Assembly: GCA_028877005.1 (NCBI GenBank)
Contig: JAGWPI010000356.1
Coordinates: 1 to 13,831, forward strand
Reading direction: 5' to 3'
DNA: 13,831 nucleotides
DNA from: Bacteroidota bacterium
GTDB lineage: Bacteria; Bacteroidota; Bacteroidia; Chitinophagales; Chitinophagaceae
Made by a program: the position numbers and the translations under genes. The notes under the pieces were generated by a model. The model was not told the origin of the DNA. It saw nothing but the letters and a program-made list of their open reading frames with translations, and made no database searches. This document shows, one piece after another, positions 1-6,969 of the stretch (position 1 is its first letter; every line of letters begins with the position of its first letter).

Positions 1-777
1 ATCTTCGCCTTGTCCGGTAGCAGCAGCTGCGCCCACTTCATTATCAACGTACAATCCGGCACCAATTAAAGGAGAATCCCCAACACGGCCATGCATTTTA
101 AAACCTTGCCCACTAGTAGTACAACTGCCACTTAAGTTGCCGGCATTATCTAAAGCCAGCATAGCAATTGTATCATGATTCCATTGTCCATTTTCTAATT
201 TAACAGGAATGGTGGAAGGTACAAAAGATGTTTTACCCTCTGAACGTTCAATATTAATAATGGGTTTGTATTCACTTTTTTTAAGCCAGTTCTCATAGGC
301 TTTTTTGGCTTCATTGCTTAGTTGTTTTGGCTCTAATTCAAATCCTTCAGCAAGTGCAAACTGTTGGGCACCCTCACCAACTAGTAATACATGTGGTGTT
401 TTTTCCATTACCTTTCTGGCTACTGAAATTGGGTGTTTAATACGCTGTAGGCAAGCAACGGCTCCACAATTAAAATTTTCATCCATAATAGAAGCATCTA
501 ATGTTACATAACCATCTCTATCAGGATTAGCCCCTAAGCCTACACAGCAGTTAATAGAAGATTCTGTTACCATTACACCTTTTTCAACTGCGTCTAAGGC
601 CCGTCCGTTATTTTTTAAAATTAACCATGCAGCTTTATTGGCTGCAATACCTGCATCCCAGGTAGAAATAACAATTGGTTTTTTTATAGCACCTGAAATA
701 TTATAAAACTTACTTTTTGGAATAGCTAAGGCAGTTAAGCCCAATGAACTGAGCGATAAAAAATTTCTTCTTTCCAC
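1..777 (-). CDS. N4-(beta-N-acetylglucosaminyl)-L-asparaginase (glycosylasparaginase), 3' end cut by window edge
   Basis: Ntn-hydrolase that removes asparagine from the N-acetylglucosamine of N-linked glycans. 259 codons are visible and the last part of the beta subunit lies outside the window. The early motif WDAG is at residues 40-43. The autoprocessing site is HDT at 201-203: cleavage between D202 and T203 exposes T203 as the nucleophile, and it is followed by AMLALD. The substrate-pocket run TTSGQGFK...GRVGDSPLIGAGLYVD (about 220-245) matches the family. The N-terminus reads VERRNFLSLSSLG, a twin-arginine (Tat) signal with RR at 3-4 and a short hydrophobic stretch, so export to the periplasm is likely. 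No in-frame ATG exists upstream before a stop codon, so I chose the GTG at 777-775, which puts the RRxFL motif at the expected place. The gene is divergent from ndh. The family call is secure; the physiological substrate is not. Confidence 0.93.
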   Translation of the reverse strand, partial: MERRNFLSLSSLGLTALAIPKSKFYNISGAIKKPIVISTWDAGIAANKAAWLILKNNGRALDAVEKGVMVTESSINCCVGLGANPDRDGYVTLDASIMDENFNCGAVACLQRIKHPISVARKVMEKTPHVLLVGEGAQQFALAEGFELEPKQLSNEAKKAYENWLKKSEYKPIINIERSEGKTSFVPSTIPVKLENGQWNHDTIAMLALDNAGNLSGSCTTSGQGFKMHGRVGDSPLIGAGLYVDNEVGAAAATGQGED

Positions 778-818
778 AAATGAAAATTTAGATGATTGTT
801 TGCAGTAATTTATTGATT

Positions 819-853
819 TAAAGATAACATATTCATTTAGATTAGTGCACAAA
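819..853 (-). promoter_or_regulatory. Possible promoter for the glycosylasparaginase gene
   Basis: On the minus strand TATCTTTA (819-826) is one mismatch from the Bacteroidota -7 consensus TAnnTTTG. TTTG (850-853) lies 23 bases further upstream, slightly more than the usual 19-21. The distance to the GTG start leaves a leader of about 35 bases. The spacing makes this tentative. Confidence 0.35.
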
Positions 854-881
854 TGGTCATTGGTAATTTTTTTTCTTTTCT

Positions 882-903
882 GAAAAGGTAAATAAACCTT
901 TTC
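882..903. promoter_or_regulatory. Inverted repeat in the divergent intergenic region upstream of ndh
   Basis: GAAAAGGT (882-889) and ACCTTTTC (896-903) are exact reverse complements around the 6-base spacer AAATAA. The dyad lies between the two divergent genes (intergenic 778-976), upstream of both candidate promoters. No T-run follows it on either strand, so it does not look like a terminator. It could be an operator for either gene. The sequence is low in complexity, so chance is possible. Confidence 0.35.
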
Positions 904-926
904 TGATGTTTGTACCTTTATATCCT

Positions 927-958
927 ATTGTTTATACAGAATATGTATTGTATTTTTT
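927..958 (+). promoter_or_regulatory. Weak candidate promoter for ndh
   Basis: ATTG (927-930) is followed after 20 bases by TATTTTTT (951-958), which differs from TAnnTTTG only in the last base. The start codon is at 977, giving a leader of only about a dozen bases, in line with other genes here. The T-rich context weakens the call. Confidence 0.3.
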
Positions 959-976
959 TATAAAAATGTACGCATA

Positions 977-2281
977 ATGAAAGTTGTACTAATTGGAGGT
1001 GGTTTTGCAGGCTTAAAAATTGCACGCACTTTAAACAACCAAAAGGGTGTAGAATTGCTATTGTTAGATAAATATAATTATCATCAGTTTCAACCCTTAT
1101 TTTATCAAGTAGCTACGGCTGGATTAGATGCTAGTAATATTTCTTTTCCTCTCAGAAAAATTTTTCAAAATAGTAAAAATATACATATTAGAATGGCTAA
1201 TGTTCAATATATTGATACTCATTTGAAGGAAGTTCATAGTGATATTGGTCGTTTTCATTATGATAAATTGATTATTGCCACAGGTGCCGATACAAATTTT
1301 TTTGGAAAATCTTCATTACAGGAGGCTGCATTACCCATGAAAAGTACAGTAGAAGCACTTCAATTACGACACAGGTTTTTGCATAATTTAGAAGATGCCC
1401 TTCAATTAATGGATAATAAAGTTGCTTTAGAAAAACTGCTAACTGTAGTTGTAGTAGGAGGTGGACCAACGGGAGTGGAGTTATGTGGTGCTTTGGCTGA
1501 AATGCGTAACCTCATCTTACCAAAAGATTATCCTGAATTAGATTTTTCCTTGATGAAAATATATTTAATTGAAAATAATCAGCATACACTTGCCAGTATG
1601 TCAGAAAAAAGCCAATTGCAGTCTGAACATTACTTAAAAAAATTAGGTATAGAAGTCTTTACCGGTGTGGCTGTTTCTGATTATGATGGCGAAACTGTAT
1701 ACTTAAATACCGGTCAAAATATTAATACCAGTACTTTAATTTGGACAGCGGGTATTAAAGGGAATGTTCCGAATGGGCTTGATGAAAGTTTGATTGTTAG
1801 AGGTAATCGTTTAAAAGTTAATCGTTTTAATGAAGTGATAGGAATACCTGATGTGTATGCGGTAGGTGATGTAGCTTATATGGAAACACCATTATATCCT
1901 CACGGTCATCCTCAAGTTGCCAATGTGGCTATAACACAGGGATTACAACTGGCAAAAAATTTATTAAATTCTTCTAAACAAATACCTTATGAATATTATG
2001 ATAAGGGCAGTATGGCCACGGTAGGCAGAAATCTTGCAGTAGTAGATATACCCAAACCTAAATTGCATTTTGGTGGCTTTACTGCTTGGTTGGTTTGGAT
2101 GGGCTTACATTTATTTCTTTTGGTGGGGGTAAAAAACAGAATTCAAGTATTTATTAATTGGATTTATAATTACTTTACAAAAGATCCCAATCTTCGATTA
2201 ATTTTTAGAGAATTTTACAAACCCAAGCAATCTATTTATGCTGCCAATTCAAGTGATACAAAAAATACAACAACAATATAA
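977..2281 (+). CDS. ndh: Type II NADH:quinone oxidoreductase (NDH-2)
   Basis: Single-subunit, non-proton-pumping NADH dehydrogenase that passes electrons from NADH through FAD to menaquinone at the inner face of the cytoplasmic membrane. Two Rossmann dinucleotide motifs are plain: GGGFAG at residues 7-12 for FAD and GGGPTGVE at 161-168 for NADH. The C-terminal FAD contact VYAVGD is at 293-298. The quinone-site region PQVANVAITQG is at 312-322, matching the AQxAxxQ-like motif of the family. An amphipathic to hydrophobic stretch at about 367-400 (GGFTAWLVWMGLHLFLL) fits the membrane-anchoring C-terminus. At 434 residues the length is normal. The last 44 bases overlap the start of the next gene, suggesting co-transcription. 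Two other flavoprotein families (rubredoxin reductase, sulfide:quinone reductase) share the fold, but the C-terminal region favours NDH-2. Confidence 0.93.
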   Translation: MKVVLIGGGFAGLKIARTLNNQKGVELLLLDKYNYHQFQPLFYQVATAGLDASNISFPLRKIFQNSKNIHIRMANVQYIDTHLKEVHSDIGRFHYDKLIIATGADTNFFGKSSLQEAALPMKSTVEALQLRHRFLHNLEDALQLMDNKVALEKLLTVVVVGGGPTGVELCGALAEMRNLILPKDYPELDFSLMKIYLIENNQHTLASMSEKSQLQSEHYLKKLGIEVFTGVAVSDYDGETVYLNTGQNINTSTLIWTAGIKGNVPNGLDESLIVRGNRLKVNRFNEVIGIPDVYAVGDVAYMETPLYPHGHPQVANVAITQGLQLAKNLLNSSKQIPYEYYDKGSMATVGRNLAVVDIPKPKLHFGGFTAWLVWMGLHLFLLVGVKNRIQVFINWIYNYFTKDPNLRLIFREFYKPKQSIYAANSSDTKNTTTI

Positions 2282-3299
2282 TTGGGAAGGCAATATTCAA
2301 ATTAAGGTTCTAAAAAGTGGACTTATAAACCATACTTGGAAAGTGATTACTAATAATGGTAATTACATTTTACAAGCTATTAATACCCATGTGTTTTCTC
2401 AGCCGGAAAAAATTGATCATAATTTGCGGCTACTCTCCAATTATTTTTCGCAGCAAAATCAAAATTATTTATTTGTAGGGCCAATGAGTAATTTAAGTGG
2501 CAAAACAATGATCCAAATTGCTGATACCTATTATAGAGTTTTTCCATTCATAGAAGGTACACATACTAAAACTTATTTAACCAATCCTGATGAAGCATTT
2601 GAAGCAGCTTATCAATTTGGAAAATTTACTGCATTACTTGTTGATTTTAATCAGCAGGAATTAGCCAATACTATTCCCTTTTTCCACCATCTTGCCTTCA
2701 GGTATTGGCAATTTCAAAATGCTTGGCAAAATGCAGATGGACAAGTAAAAATTAAGGCAGAACCATTTGCTTATAATATCCACACACATTTACAAATTTT
2801 AGAAAAATATAATTTTTTTATTCATAAAAATACCTGTTTAATAAGGACAATGCATCATGATACAAAAATTTCGAATGTGCTTTTTAATGAACAAGATAAA
2901 GGAGTCGCTGTTATTGATTTAGACACAATAATGCCCGGATATTTTTTTAGTGATTTAGGTGATATGATGCGAACTTATATTAGTTCTGTGTCAGAAGAAG
3001 AAAAAGATTTGTCAAGTATTGCTATTAGGAAAGAATTTTTGGAAGCTGTGATGGATGGATATCTCACACATATGGATCCTATATTAACCAGTTTTGAAAA
3101 GGAGAATTTATTATTCTCCGGGCAAATAATTACATTTATGCAAGCATTACGTTTTTTAACTGATTTTCTTCAAAACAATCAATATTATAACTGTACATAT
3201 CCGGATCAAAATTTATATAGAACAGCTAATCAGTTACATTTATTAAAGTTAATGCAGGAACTAAAAGCACCTGAACAAAAATGGTATTTTACCAAATAA
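2238..3299 (+). CDS. Aminoglycoside-phosphotransferase-fold kinase, N-acetylhexosamine 1-kinase-like
   Basis: Small-molecule kinase of the APH/choline-kinase fold, probably phosphorylating a sugar at the anomeric position. The catalytic loop is HHDTKISN at 206-213 (D208 catalytic base, N213 metal ligand). The metal-binding segment is VIDLDTIMPG at 225-234 (D227), followed by DLGDMMRTY. The N-terminal part contains ILQAINTHVF (44-53), recalling the QxINxxVF segment of bifidobacterial NahK and of Bacteroidota proteins annotated as MdsC, so an N-acetylhexosamine substrate is the best guess but is not proven. The 353-residue length fits. The start lies inside ndh (44-base overlap, different frame); a GTG at 2253 is the only other nearby start, since the next in-frame ATG is far inside. 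The overlap implies translational coupling to ndh, though no functional link is obvious. Confidence 0.8.
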   Translation: MLPIQVIQKIQQQYNWEGNIQIKVLKSGLINHTWKVITNNGNYILQAINTHVFSQPEKIDHNLRLLSNYFSQQNQNYLFVGPMSNLSGKTMIQIADTYYRVFPFIEGTHTKTYLTNPDEAFEAAYQFGKFTALLVDFNQQELANTIPFFHHLAFRYWQFQNAWQNADGQVKIKAEPFAYNIHTHLQILEKYNFFIHKNTCLIRTMHHDTKISNVLFNEQDKGVAVIDLDTIMPGYFFSDLGDMMRTYISSVSEEEKDLSSIAIRKEFLEAVMDGYLTHMDPILTSFEKENLLFSGQIITFMQALRFLTDFLQNNQYYNCTYPDQNLYRTANQLHLLKLMQELKAPEQKWYFTK

Positions 3300-3325
3300 C
3301 TAGTATCCATTTCCATTCTGAAAAC

Positions 3326-3358
3326 TGTGTTTCTATTTCAACCTTATTTTTATCTTTG
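3326..3358 (+). promoter_or_regulatory. Bacteroidota-type promoter for yajQ
   Basis: TATCTTTG (3351-3358) matches the -7 consensus TAnnTTTG exactly. TGTG (3326-3329), 21 bases upstream, is an acceptable -33 element. The yajQ ATG is at 3371, so the transcript would have only a few bases of leader. This is the only signal in the gap between 3299 and 3371; no terminator hairpin is visible after the kinase gene. Confidence 0.6.
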
Positions 3359-3370
3359 TAAAAAAATGTT

Positions 3371-3862
3371 ATGCCTTCATTTGACATTGCCAGTAAAGTT
3401 GATTTGCAACTTTTAGACAATACAATTAATACTGTAAAAAAAGAAATTCAGACTCGTTTCGATTTTAAAGATTCGCCCGTTGTTATTGATTTCAATAAAA
3501 AAGATTTCACCATTTTATTAGAGGTAGAAAGTGATATGAAAATGAAGCAGGTATTAGATATTTTAATTAGCCGTGGTATGAAACAAGGTATACCCGCTAA
3601 TGCTTTCGATTTTGAAAAAGATGCTTATCCTAGCGGTAAAATGGTAAAAAAGGAAGTGTCTGTAAAAAATGGGTTAAAACAAGAAGTAGCAAAAAAAATA
3701 GTAAAAGCCATTAAAGATAGTGGATTAAAGGTGCAGGCTGCAATTATGGATACCATTATTCGTGTTACAGGAAAGAAAATAGATGACTTACAGGCAGTTA
3801 TTAAGTTGTGTAATGAACAAGATTTTGGTGTTCCATTACAATATGAAAACATGAAATCCTAA
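3371..3862 (+). CDS. yajQ: YajQ family nucleotide-binding protein (UPF0234)
   Basis: Small soluble cytoplasmic protein with two ferredoxin-like halves. Members bind nucleotides or tRNA in vitro, and Xanthomonas homologues bind cyclic di-GMP and act with a transcription factor. The N-terminus MPSFDIASKVDLQLLDN is the family signature. It is followed by TRFDFKDS (48-55), the segment VLDILISRGMKQGI and the C-terminal RVTGKKIDDLQAVI. The 163-residue length is standard. An ATG five bases earlier is out of frame. A promoter sits immediately upstream, so it is probably transcribed alone. Family identity is certain; whether this protein signals through cyclic di-GMP in this organism cannot be read from sequence. 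Confidence 0.95.
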   Translation: MPSFDIASKVDLQLLDNTINTVKKEIQTRFDFKDSPVVIDFNKKDFTILLEVESDMKMKQVLDILISRGMKQGIPANAFDFEKDAYPSGKMVKKEVSVKNGLKQEVAKKIVKAIKDSGLKVQAAIMDTIIRVTGKKIDDLQAVIKLCNEQDFGVPLQYENMKS

Positions 3863-3941
3863 CCATGCACTCTGTTTAATAGGCGTTAAGTATGGCAAAA
3901 TTGTATTTGCATACTTTAATTTTTTTTATTTCAATCTTAAT

Positions 3942-3973
3942 TTTGGTAAAAATGCTCCTAATCCCTATTTTTG
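3942..3973 (+). promoter_or_regulatory. Strong Bacteroidota promoter for rpmE2
   Basis: TTTG (3942-3945), then exactly 20 bases, then TATTTTTG (3966-3973): both elements match the Bacteroidota -33/-7 consensus perfectly at ideal spacing. The -7 continues as TTTGCA. Transcription would begin near 3977-3980, leaving a leader of about 50 bases before the L31 ATG at 4031, the longest well-defined leader in the window. Confidence 0.8.
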
Positions 3974-3996
3974 CACCCTTAAAAAAATTAATAATC

Positions 3997-4013
3997 GTAC
4001 GGCCAAACCGTAC
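3997..4013 (+). promoter_or_regulatory. Leader hairpin upstream of ribosomal protein L31
   Basis: GTACGG (3997-4002) and CCGTAC (4008-4013) form a perfect GC-rich 6-bp stem with loop CCAAA, in an otherwise very AT-rich leader between the predicted start of transcription and the rpmE2 ATG (18 bases after the stem). Autoregulatory L31 leaders are known in other bacterial phyla. This one is a candidate analogue, but the regulation is inferred from position only. Confidence 0.5.
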
Positions 4014-4030
4014 CACCTAAATCATTCATT

Positions 4031-4282
4031 ATGAAGAAAGGTATCCATCCCGAAAGTTATCGTTTAGTAGTTTTTAAAGATATGAGTAACGGGTACTCAT
4101 TTTTAAGTCGTTCAACTGCTGCTTCTAAAGAAACCGTAAAATGGGAAGATGGCAATGAATACCCACTAATTAAATTAGAAATTTCTAATACCTCACATCC
4201 TTTTTATACAGGTAAAAATGTATTAGTTGATACAGCAGGTCGTATTGATAAGTTTAAAAAACGTTACGCAAAGAAAAGTTAA
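4031..4282 (+). CDS. rpmE2: 50S ribosomal protein L31, type B
   Basis: Large-subunit ribosomal protein that contributes to the bridge between subunits at the central protuberance. It begins [19 protein letters not shown], and the segments [29 protein letters not shown] and [13 protein letters not shown] are diagnostic. At 83 residues it is the longer B form. It contains no cysteine, so it is the zinc-independent (C-minus) version, typical of Bacteroidota as the main or only copy. It is monocistronic: it has its own consensus promoter and leader hairpin upstream and a rho-independent terminator just after the stop codon. The ATG start is unambiguous. Confidence 0.97.
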   Translation: MKKGIHPESYRLVVFKDMSNGYSFLSRSTAASKETVKWEDGNEYPLIKLEISNTSHPFYTGKNVLVDTAGRIDKFKKRYAKKS

Positions 4283-4302
4283 TTTATACGTGAGAATAGA
4301 GC

Positions 4303-4339
4303 AAAACCCGGTCTTTTACCTGACTGGGTTTTTTGTTTT
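4303..4339 (+). terminator. Rho-independent terminator after rpmE2
   Basis: AAAACCCGGTC (4303-4313) pairs with GACTGGGTTTT (4322-4332) through one G-U wobble, around an 8-base loop. The stem runs into a T-tract (4329-4334, then GTTTT). It lies 20 bases after the L31 stop codon. Confidence 0.88.
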
Positions 4340-4441
4340 AACCATTGTACCTTGCTGCTGTTTAATATAAAGTGTAACCATTATTAAGAAAGAATGTTTT
4401 AGTAAACATAAAACTAATAATATAGATAAAAATTTGCAACC

Positions 4442-5176
4442 ATGAAATTAGATATTTTAGCCTTTGGAGTACATCCAGATGATGTTGAATTAGGTTGTTC
4501 AGGAACTATAATGGCTGCTGTTACGGAAGGGAAAAAAGTGGGCGTTATTGATTTAACCAGAGGTGAGTTGGGAACAAGAGGAACAGCAGAAACTAGATTA
4601 TATGAATCTAAAAAAGCTGCCGAAATAATGGGTATTACAGTGAGAGAAAACTTAGAAATGGCTGATGGCTTTTTTGTGCAAGATGAAACACATTTACGAA
4701 AAGTAATTACTATTATTCGGAAATACCAACCAGATATTATTTTGTGCAATGCTCCGGAGGATAGGCATCCTGATCATGGTAGAAGTGCTAAATTAGTAGC
4801 GGATGCAGCTTTTTTAGCCGGCCTTCGTAAAATAGAAACAATAGATGCAGGTATATCTCAGCAAAAGTGGCGTCCTTCCTATGTTTTTCATTACATTCAA
4901 GATAGATTTATTCAACCTTCATTTGTTATAGACATATCTATTTATATGCCTAAAAAAATAGAAGCAGTTTTAGCTTATTCAACGCAATTCTATACACCAG
5001 AAATGCAGCTTAACGAACCACAAACCTATATTTCTTCACCTCAATTTTTAGAAACCGTTAAAGCCAGAGCTATGATGTTAGGTAAACGTATAGGTGTAGA
5101 ATATGCCGAAGGCTTTATTTCAGAAAAAGTGTTAGGTATCCATTCATTCGATGCAATTATTCAAAATGTTACTTAG
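4442..5176 (+). CDS. bshB1: N-acetyl-alpha-D-glucosaminyl L-malate deacetylase 1 (bacillithiol biosynthesis)
   Basis: Zinc-dependent deacetylase of the LmbE/PIG-L fold that converts GlcNAc-malate to GlcN-malate, the second step of bacillithiol synthesis, in the cytoplasm. The metal motif HPDDVE is at 11-16 (H11 and D14 ligands, D13 catalytic). The second motif, PEDRHPDHG at 105-113, supplies H112 as the third ligand and H109 as a catalytic residue. The stretch DLTRGELGTRGT (37-48) is characteristic of BshB1 and separates it from generic LmbE proteins. The length, 244 residues, is normal. bshA and bshC are not in the window, so the pathway genes are dispersed. The promoter is unclear: AAAATTTG (4429-4436) is a one-mismatch -7 element just before the ATG. 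The gene ends 2 bases from the convergent HD-domain gene. Confidence 0.93.
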   Translation: MKLDILAFGVHPDDVELGCSGTIMAAVTEGKKVGVIDLTRGELGTRGTAETRLYESKKAAEIMGITVRENLEMADGFFVQDETHLRKVITIIRKYQPDIILCNAPEDRHPDHGRSAKLVADAAFLAGLRKIETIDAGISQQKWRPSYVFHYIQDRFIQPSFVIDISIYMPKKIEAVLAYSTQFYTPEMQLNEPQTYISSPQFLETVKARAMMLGKRIGVEYAEGFISEKVLGIHSFDAIIQNVT

Positions 5177-5178
5177 AA

Positions 5179-5784
5179 TTATTGCATGGTTACTGCAGGT
5201 TGTTTGGCAATGATAAAAGCAATTAAAGTATCTAAGTCAATCCCTGCCATAGTGCAGGCTTCCGTTATTTCATCTCTCGAAACATTGGCAGCAAAGGATT
5301 TTTCTTTAAAACGTTTTTTCACTCCTTTAACATCCATACCTTCATAACCATTTGGACGCATTAATGAATAAGCATGAATTAATCCTGATAATTCATCAAA
5401 AGCATATAACATTTTATCCATCTCTGTTTCGGGTAAAACGCCAAAATGAGCAGGGCCATGAGAGGCAATAGCATGTATAATCATTGGATCAATTTTTCGA
5501 TTTTCTAATTCATCAATAATTTTTTTACAATGTAGTTCCGGCCATTGATCCCAATCAGCATCATGTAATAAGCCAGCTAGTTCCCATTTCCATACTTCCT
5601 GTGGATGTAATTGTAATTTTTCTTCTGCCCAGTTTTTCATTAAATTGGCTACTTGCAGCATGTGTAATTGCAGTTTTGGATTCAATACCCAACTTCTTAA
5701 TAATTCCATGGCTTCTTCACGAGTTAATACATTATTTGTATTTGAAGCGTCTCCAAAAATATTTCTTCCAATTTGCAGTGACAT
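5179..5784 (-). CDS. HD-domain hydrolase of unknown substrate
   Basis: Predicted metal-dependent phosphohydrolase of the HD superfamily. The expected residues are in order: H41 (QLHML), the H74-D75 doublet in GLLHDADWDQ, H109 in AIASHG, and D130 in AFDELSGL. It resembles the small stand-alone HD proteins that begin TREEAxxLL...HML, common in bacteria and without a settled substrate. I chose the ATG at 5784 (MSLQIGRNIF, 201 residues) over the in-frame ATG at 5850. The longer form would read through a TATCTTTA -7 element and add an unconserved-looking stretch overlapping the divergent promoter region. The gene is convergent with bshB1 and divergent from the ketoacyl synthase gene. No signal peptide, so cytoplasmic. 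Confidence 0.82.
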   Translation of the reverse strand: MSLQIGRNIFGDASNTNNVLTREEAMELLRSWVLNPKLQLHMLQVANLMKNWAEEKLQLHPQEVWKWELAGLLHDADWDQWPELHCKKIIDELENRKIDPMIIHAIASHGPAHFGVLPETEMDKMLYAFDELSGLIHAYSLMRPNGYEGMDVKGVKKRFKEKSFAANVSRDEITEACTMAGIDLDTLIAFIIAKQPAVTMQ

Positions 5785-5797
5785 AATTTTTTTGGGA

Positions 5798-5805
5798 TAA
5801 AGATA
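5798..5805 (-). promoter_or_regulatory. -7 element before the HD-domain gene
   Basis: On the minus strand TATCTTTA is one mismatch from TAnnTTTG, and the ATG at 5784 follows 13 bases later, as for yajQ. The -33 region is poor (GTGG/TGGT at about 5825-5829). The element helps decide the start codon of the gene. Confidence 0.4.
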
Positions 5806-5886
5806 CAATATGGAATATTTTTTCACCACTGTGTATTTATGTGCGAACAATCCTTACTTTTAAAGTTCACTATTATTTTAACAAAA

Positions 5887-6966
5887 ATGCCTGCCATAAG
5901 AACAGTAATTACAGGAACAGGATGTTATATACCTGAAGTAATAAAATTGAATAAAGATTTTTATGTAAACCATTTTTATGATGAAAATGGTCAACCCATT
6001 GCCTTACCCTCAAATGTAATTGCCGAAAAATTTAAGAATATTACTGGTATTGAAGCAAGACGCTATGCTCCGGGGAATATGAATAATGTAGATATGGCTA
6101 TTGCCGCTGCCTCTGCTGCCATTGCAGATGCGGGTATGGATAAGGAAAACATTGATCAAATTATAGTAGCCCATAATTTCGGAAATGTTATTCAGCATAC
6201 CATCCAAACAGACACAATGCCTGCATTGGCATCTAGGGTAAAACATGGTTTAGGTATTCATAACCCTCAATGCATTCCTTATGACATTGTTTTTGGCTGT
6301 CCGGGCTGGCTGCAAGGTATTATTCAGGCAGATGCATACATAAAAGCTGGTATAGCAAAAAATTGTTTAGTAATAGGAACCGAAACCTTATCAAGAGTAA
6401 TAGATATTTATGATAGAGATAGTATGATATTTTCCGATGGAGCAGGAGCCTGTATAGTAAGCGCTAAGGAAACAGATGCATCTATTGGAATTTTATCTTA
6501 TAGTGTTCAATCACATGCACTGGAAGAATTGGATTATTTGTATATGGGTAAATCAAATTTTCCTGATTCAGATCCTCGAATTCGTTACATTAAAATGAAA
6601 GGCCGCAAAGTATATGAATATGCTATGCGTTATGTACCTGCTGCTATGAAAGATTGTTTAGATAAAAGCGGAGTAAATATTAATAATCTAAAAATGATAT
6701 TTCTCCATCAGGCCAATGAAAAAATGGATGAGGGTATTGTAAAAAAACTATATGAATTGTATCATATCCCACAAATACCTTCTTGTGTAATGCCCATGAG
6801 TATTCATACATTAGGTAATAGTTCTGTTGCAACCATACCCACTCTATTAGATTGGGTAAGAAAGGGATTGGTGCAGGATCATCATTTGGAAAAAGGAGAT
6901 GTAATTTTATTTGCTTCTGTTGGAGCTGGCATGAATATTAATGCAGTATGTTATCGATATGAATAA
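5887..6966 (+). CDS. 3-oxoacyl-ACP synthase III (FabH/KAS III)-like enzyme
   Basis: Thiolase-fold condensing enzyme. The KAS III catalytic triad is complete (numbered from the ATG at 5887): C138 in VFGCPGW, H274 in FLHQANEK and N311 in LGNSSVAT. The N-terminus TVITGTGCYIPE is the usual first strand and the C-terminus ILFASVGAGM the usual last strand. An upstream in-frame ATG at 5839 would add 16 residues before the conserved beginning and cut into the divergent spacer, so I take 5887 (359 residues). This is longer than housekeeping FabH (about 320), with extra residues near FYDENGQPIALPSN. It may be a specialised synthase rather than the main fatty-acid initiator; the acyl substrate cannot be told. 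It lies 3 bases before the amidase gene, indicating an operon. Confidence 0.85.
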   Translation: MPAIRTVITGTGCYIPEVIKLNKDFYVNHFYDENGQPIALPSNVIAEKFKNITGIEARRYAPGNMNNVDMAIAAASAAIADAGMDKENIDQIIVAHNFGNVIQHTIQTDTMPALASRVKHGLGIHNPQCIPYDIVFGCPGWLQGIIQADAYIKAGIAKNCLVIGTETLSRVIDIYDRDSMIFSDGAGACIVSAKETDASIGILSYSVQSHALEELDYLYMGKSNFPDSDPRIRYIKMKGRKVYEYAMRYVPAAMKDCLDKSGVNINNLKMIFLHQANEKMDEGIVKKLYELYHIPQIPSCVMPMSIHTLGNSSVATIPTLLDWVRKGLVQDHHLEKGDVILFASVGAGMNINAVCYRYE

Positions 6967-6969
6967 TCT

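Noticed and set aside
2238..3299. Aminoglycoside resistance determinant
   Set aside because: The phosphotransferase fold is shared by many metabolic kinases. The ILQAINTHVF segment and chromosomal context fit an N-acetylhexosamine kinase-like protein better, with no mobile element nearby.
3892..4020. A 42-codon open frame with a hydrophobic translation between yajQ and rpmE2
   Set aside because: It lies across the perfect rpmE2 promoter and its leader hairpin, and AT-rich DNA readily yields hydrophobic codons (ATT, TTA, TTT). There is no independent sign of translation.
4394..4409. Small inverted repeat ATGTTT-TAGT-AAACAT upstream of bshB1
   Set aside because: Only 6 bp, entirely AT-dominated and easily produced by chance here. 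It has no clear relation to a confident promoter.
5785..5886. Longer starts for the two divergent genes (ATG at 5850 on the minus strand, ATG at 5839 on the plus strand)
   Set aside because: The two extensions would overlap each other and occupy the whole promoter region. The HD extension contains a -7 element, and the synthase extension precedes the normal conserved N-terminus of the family.
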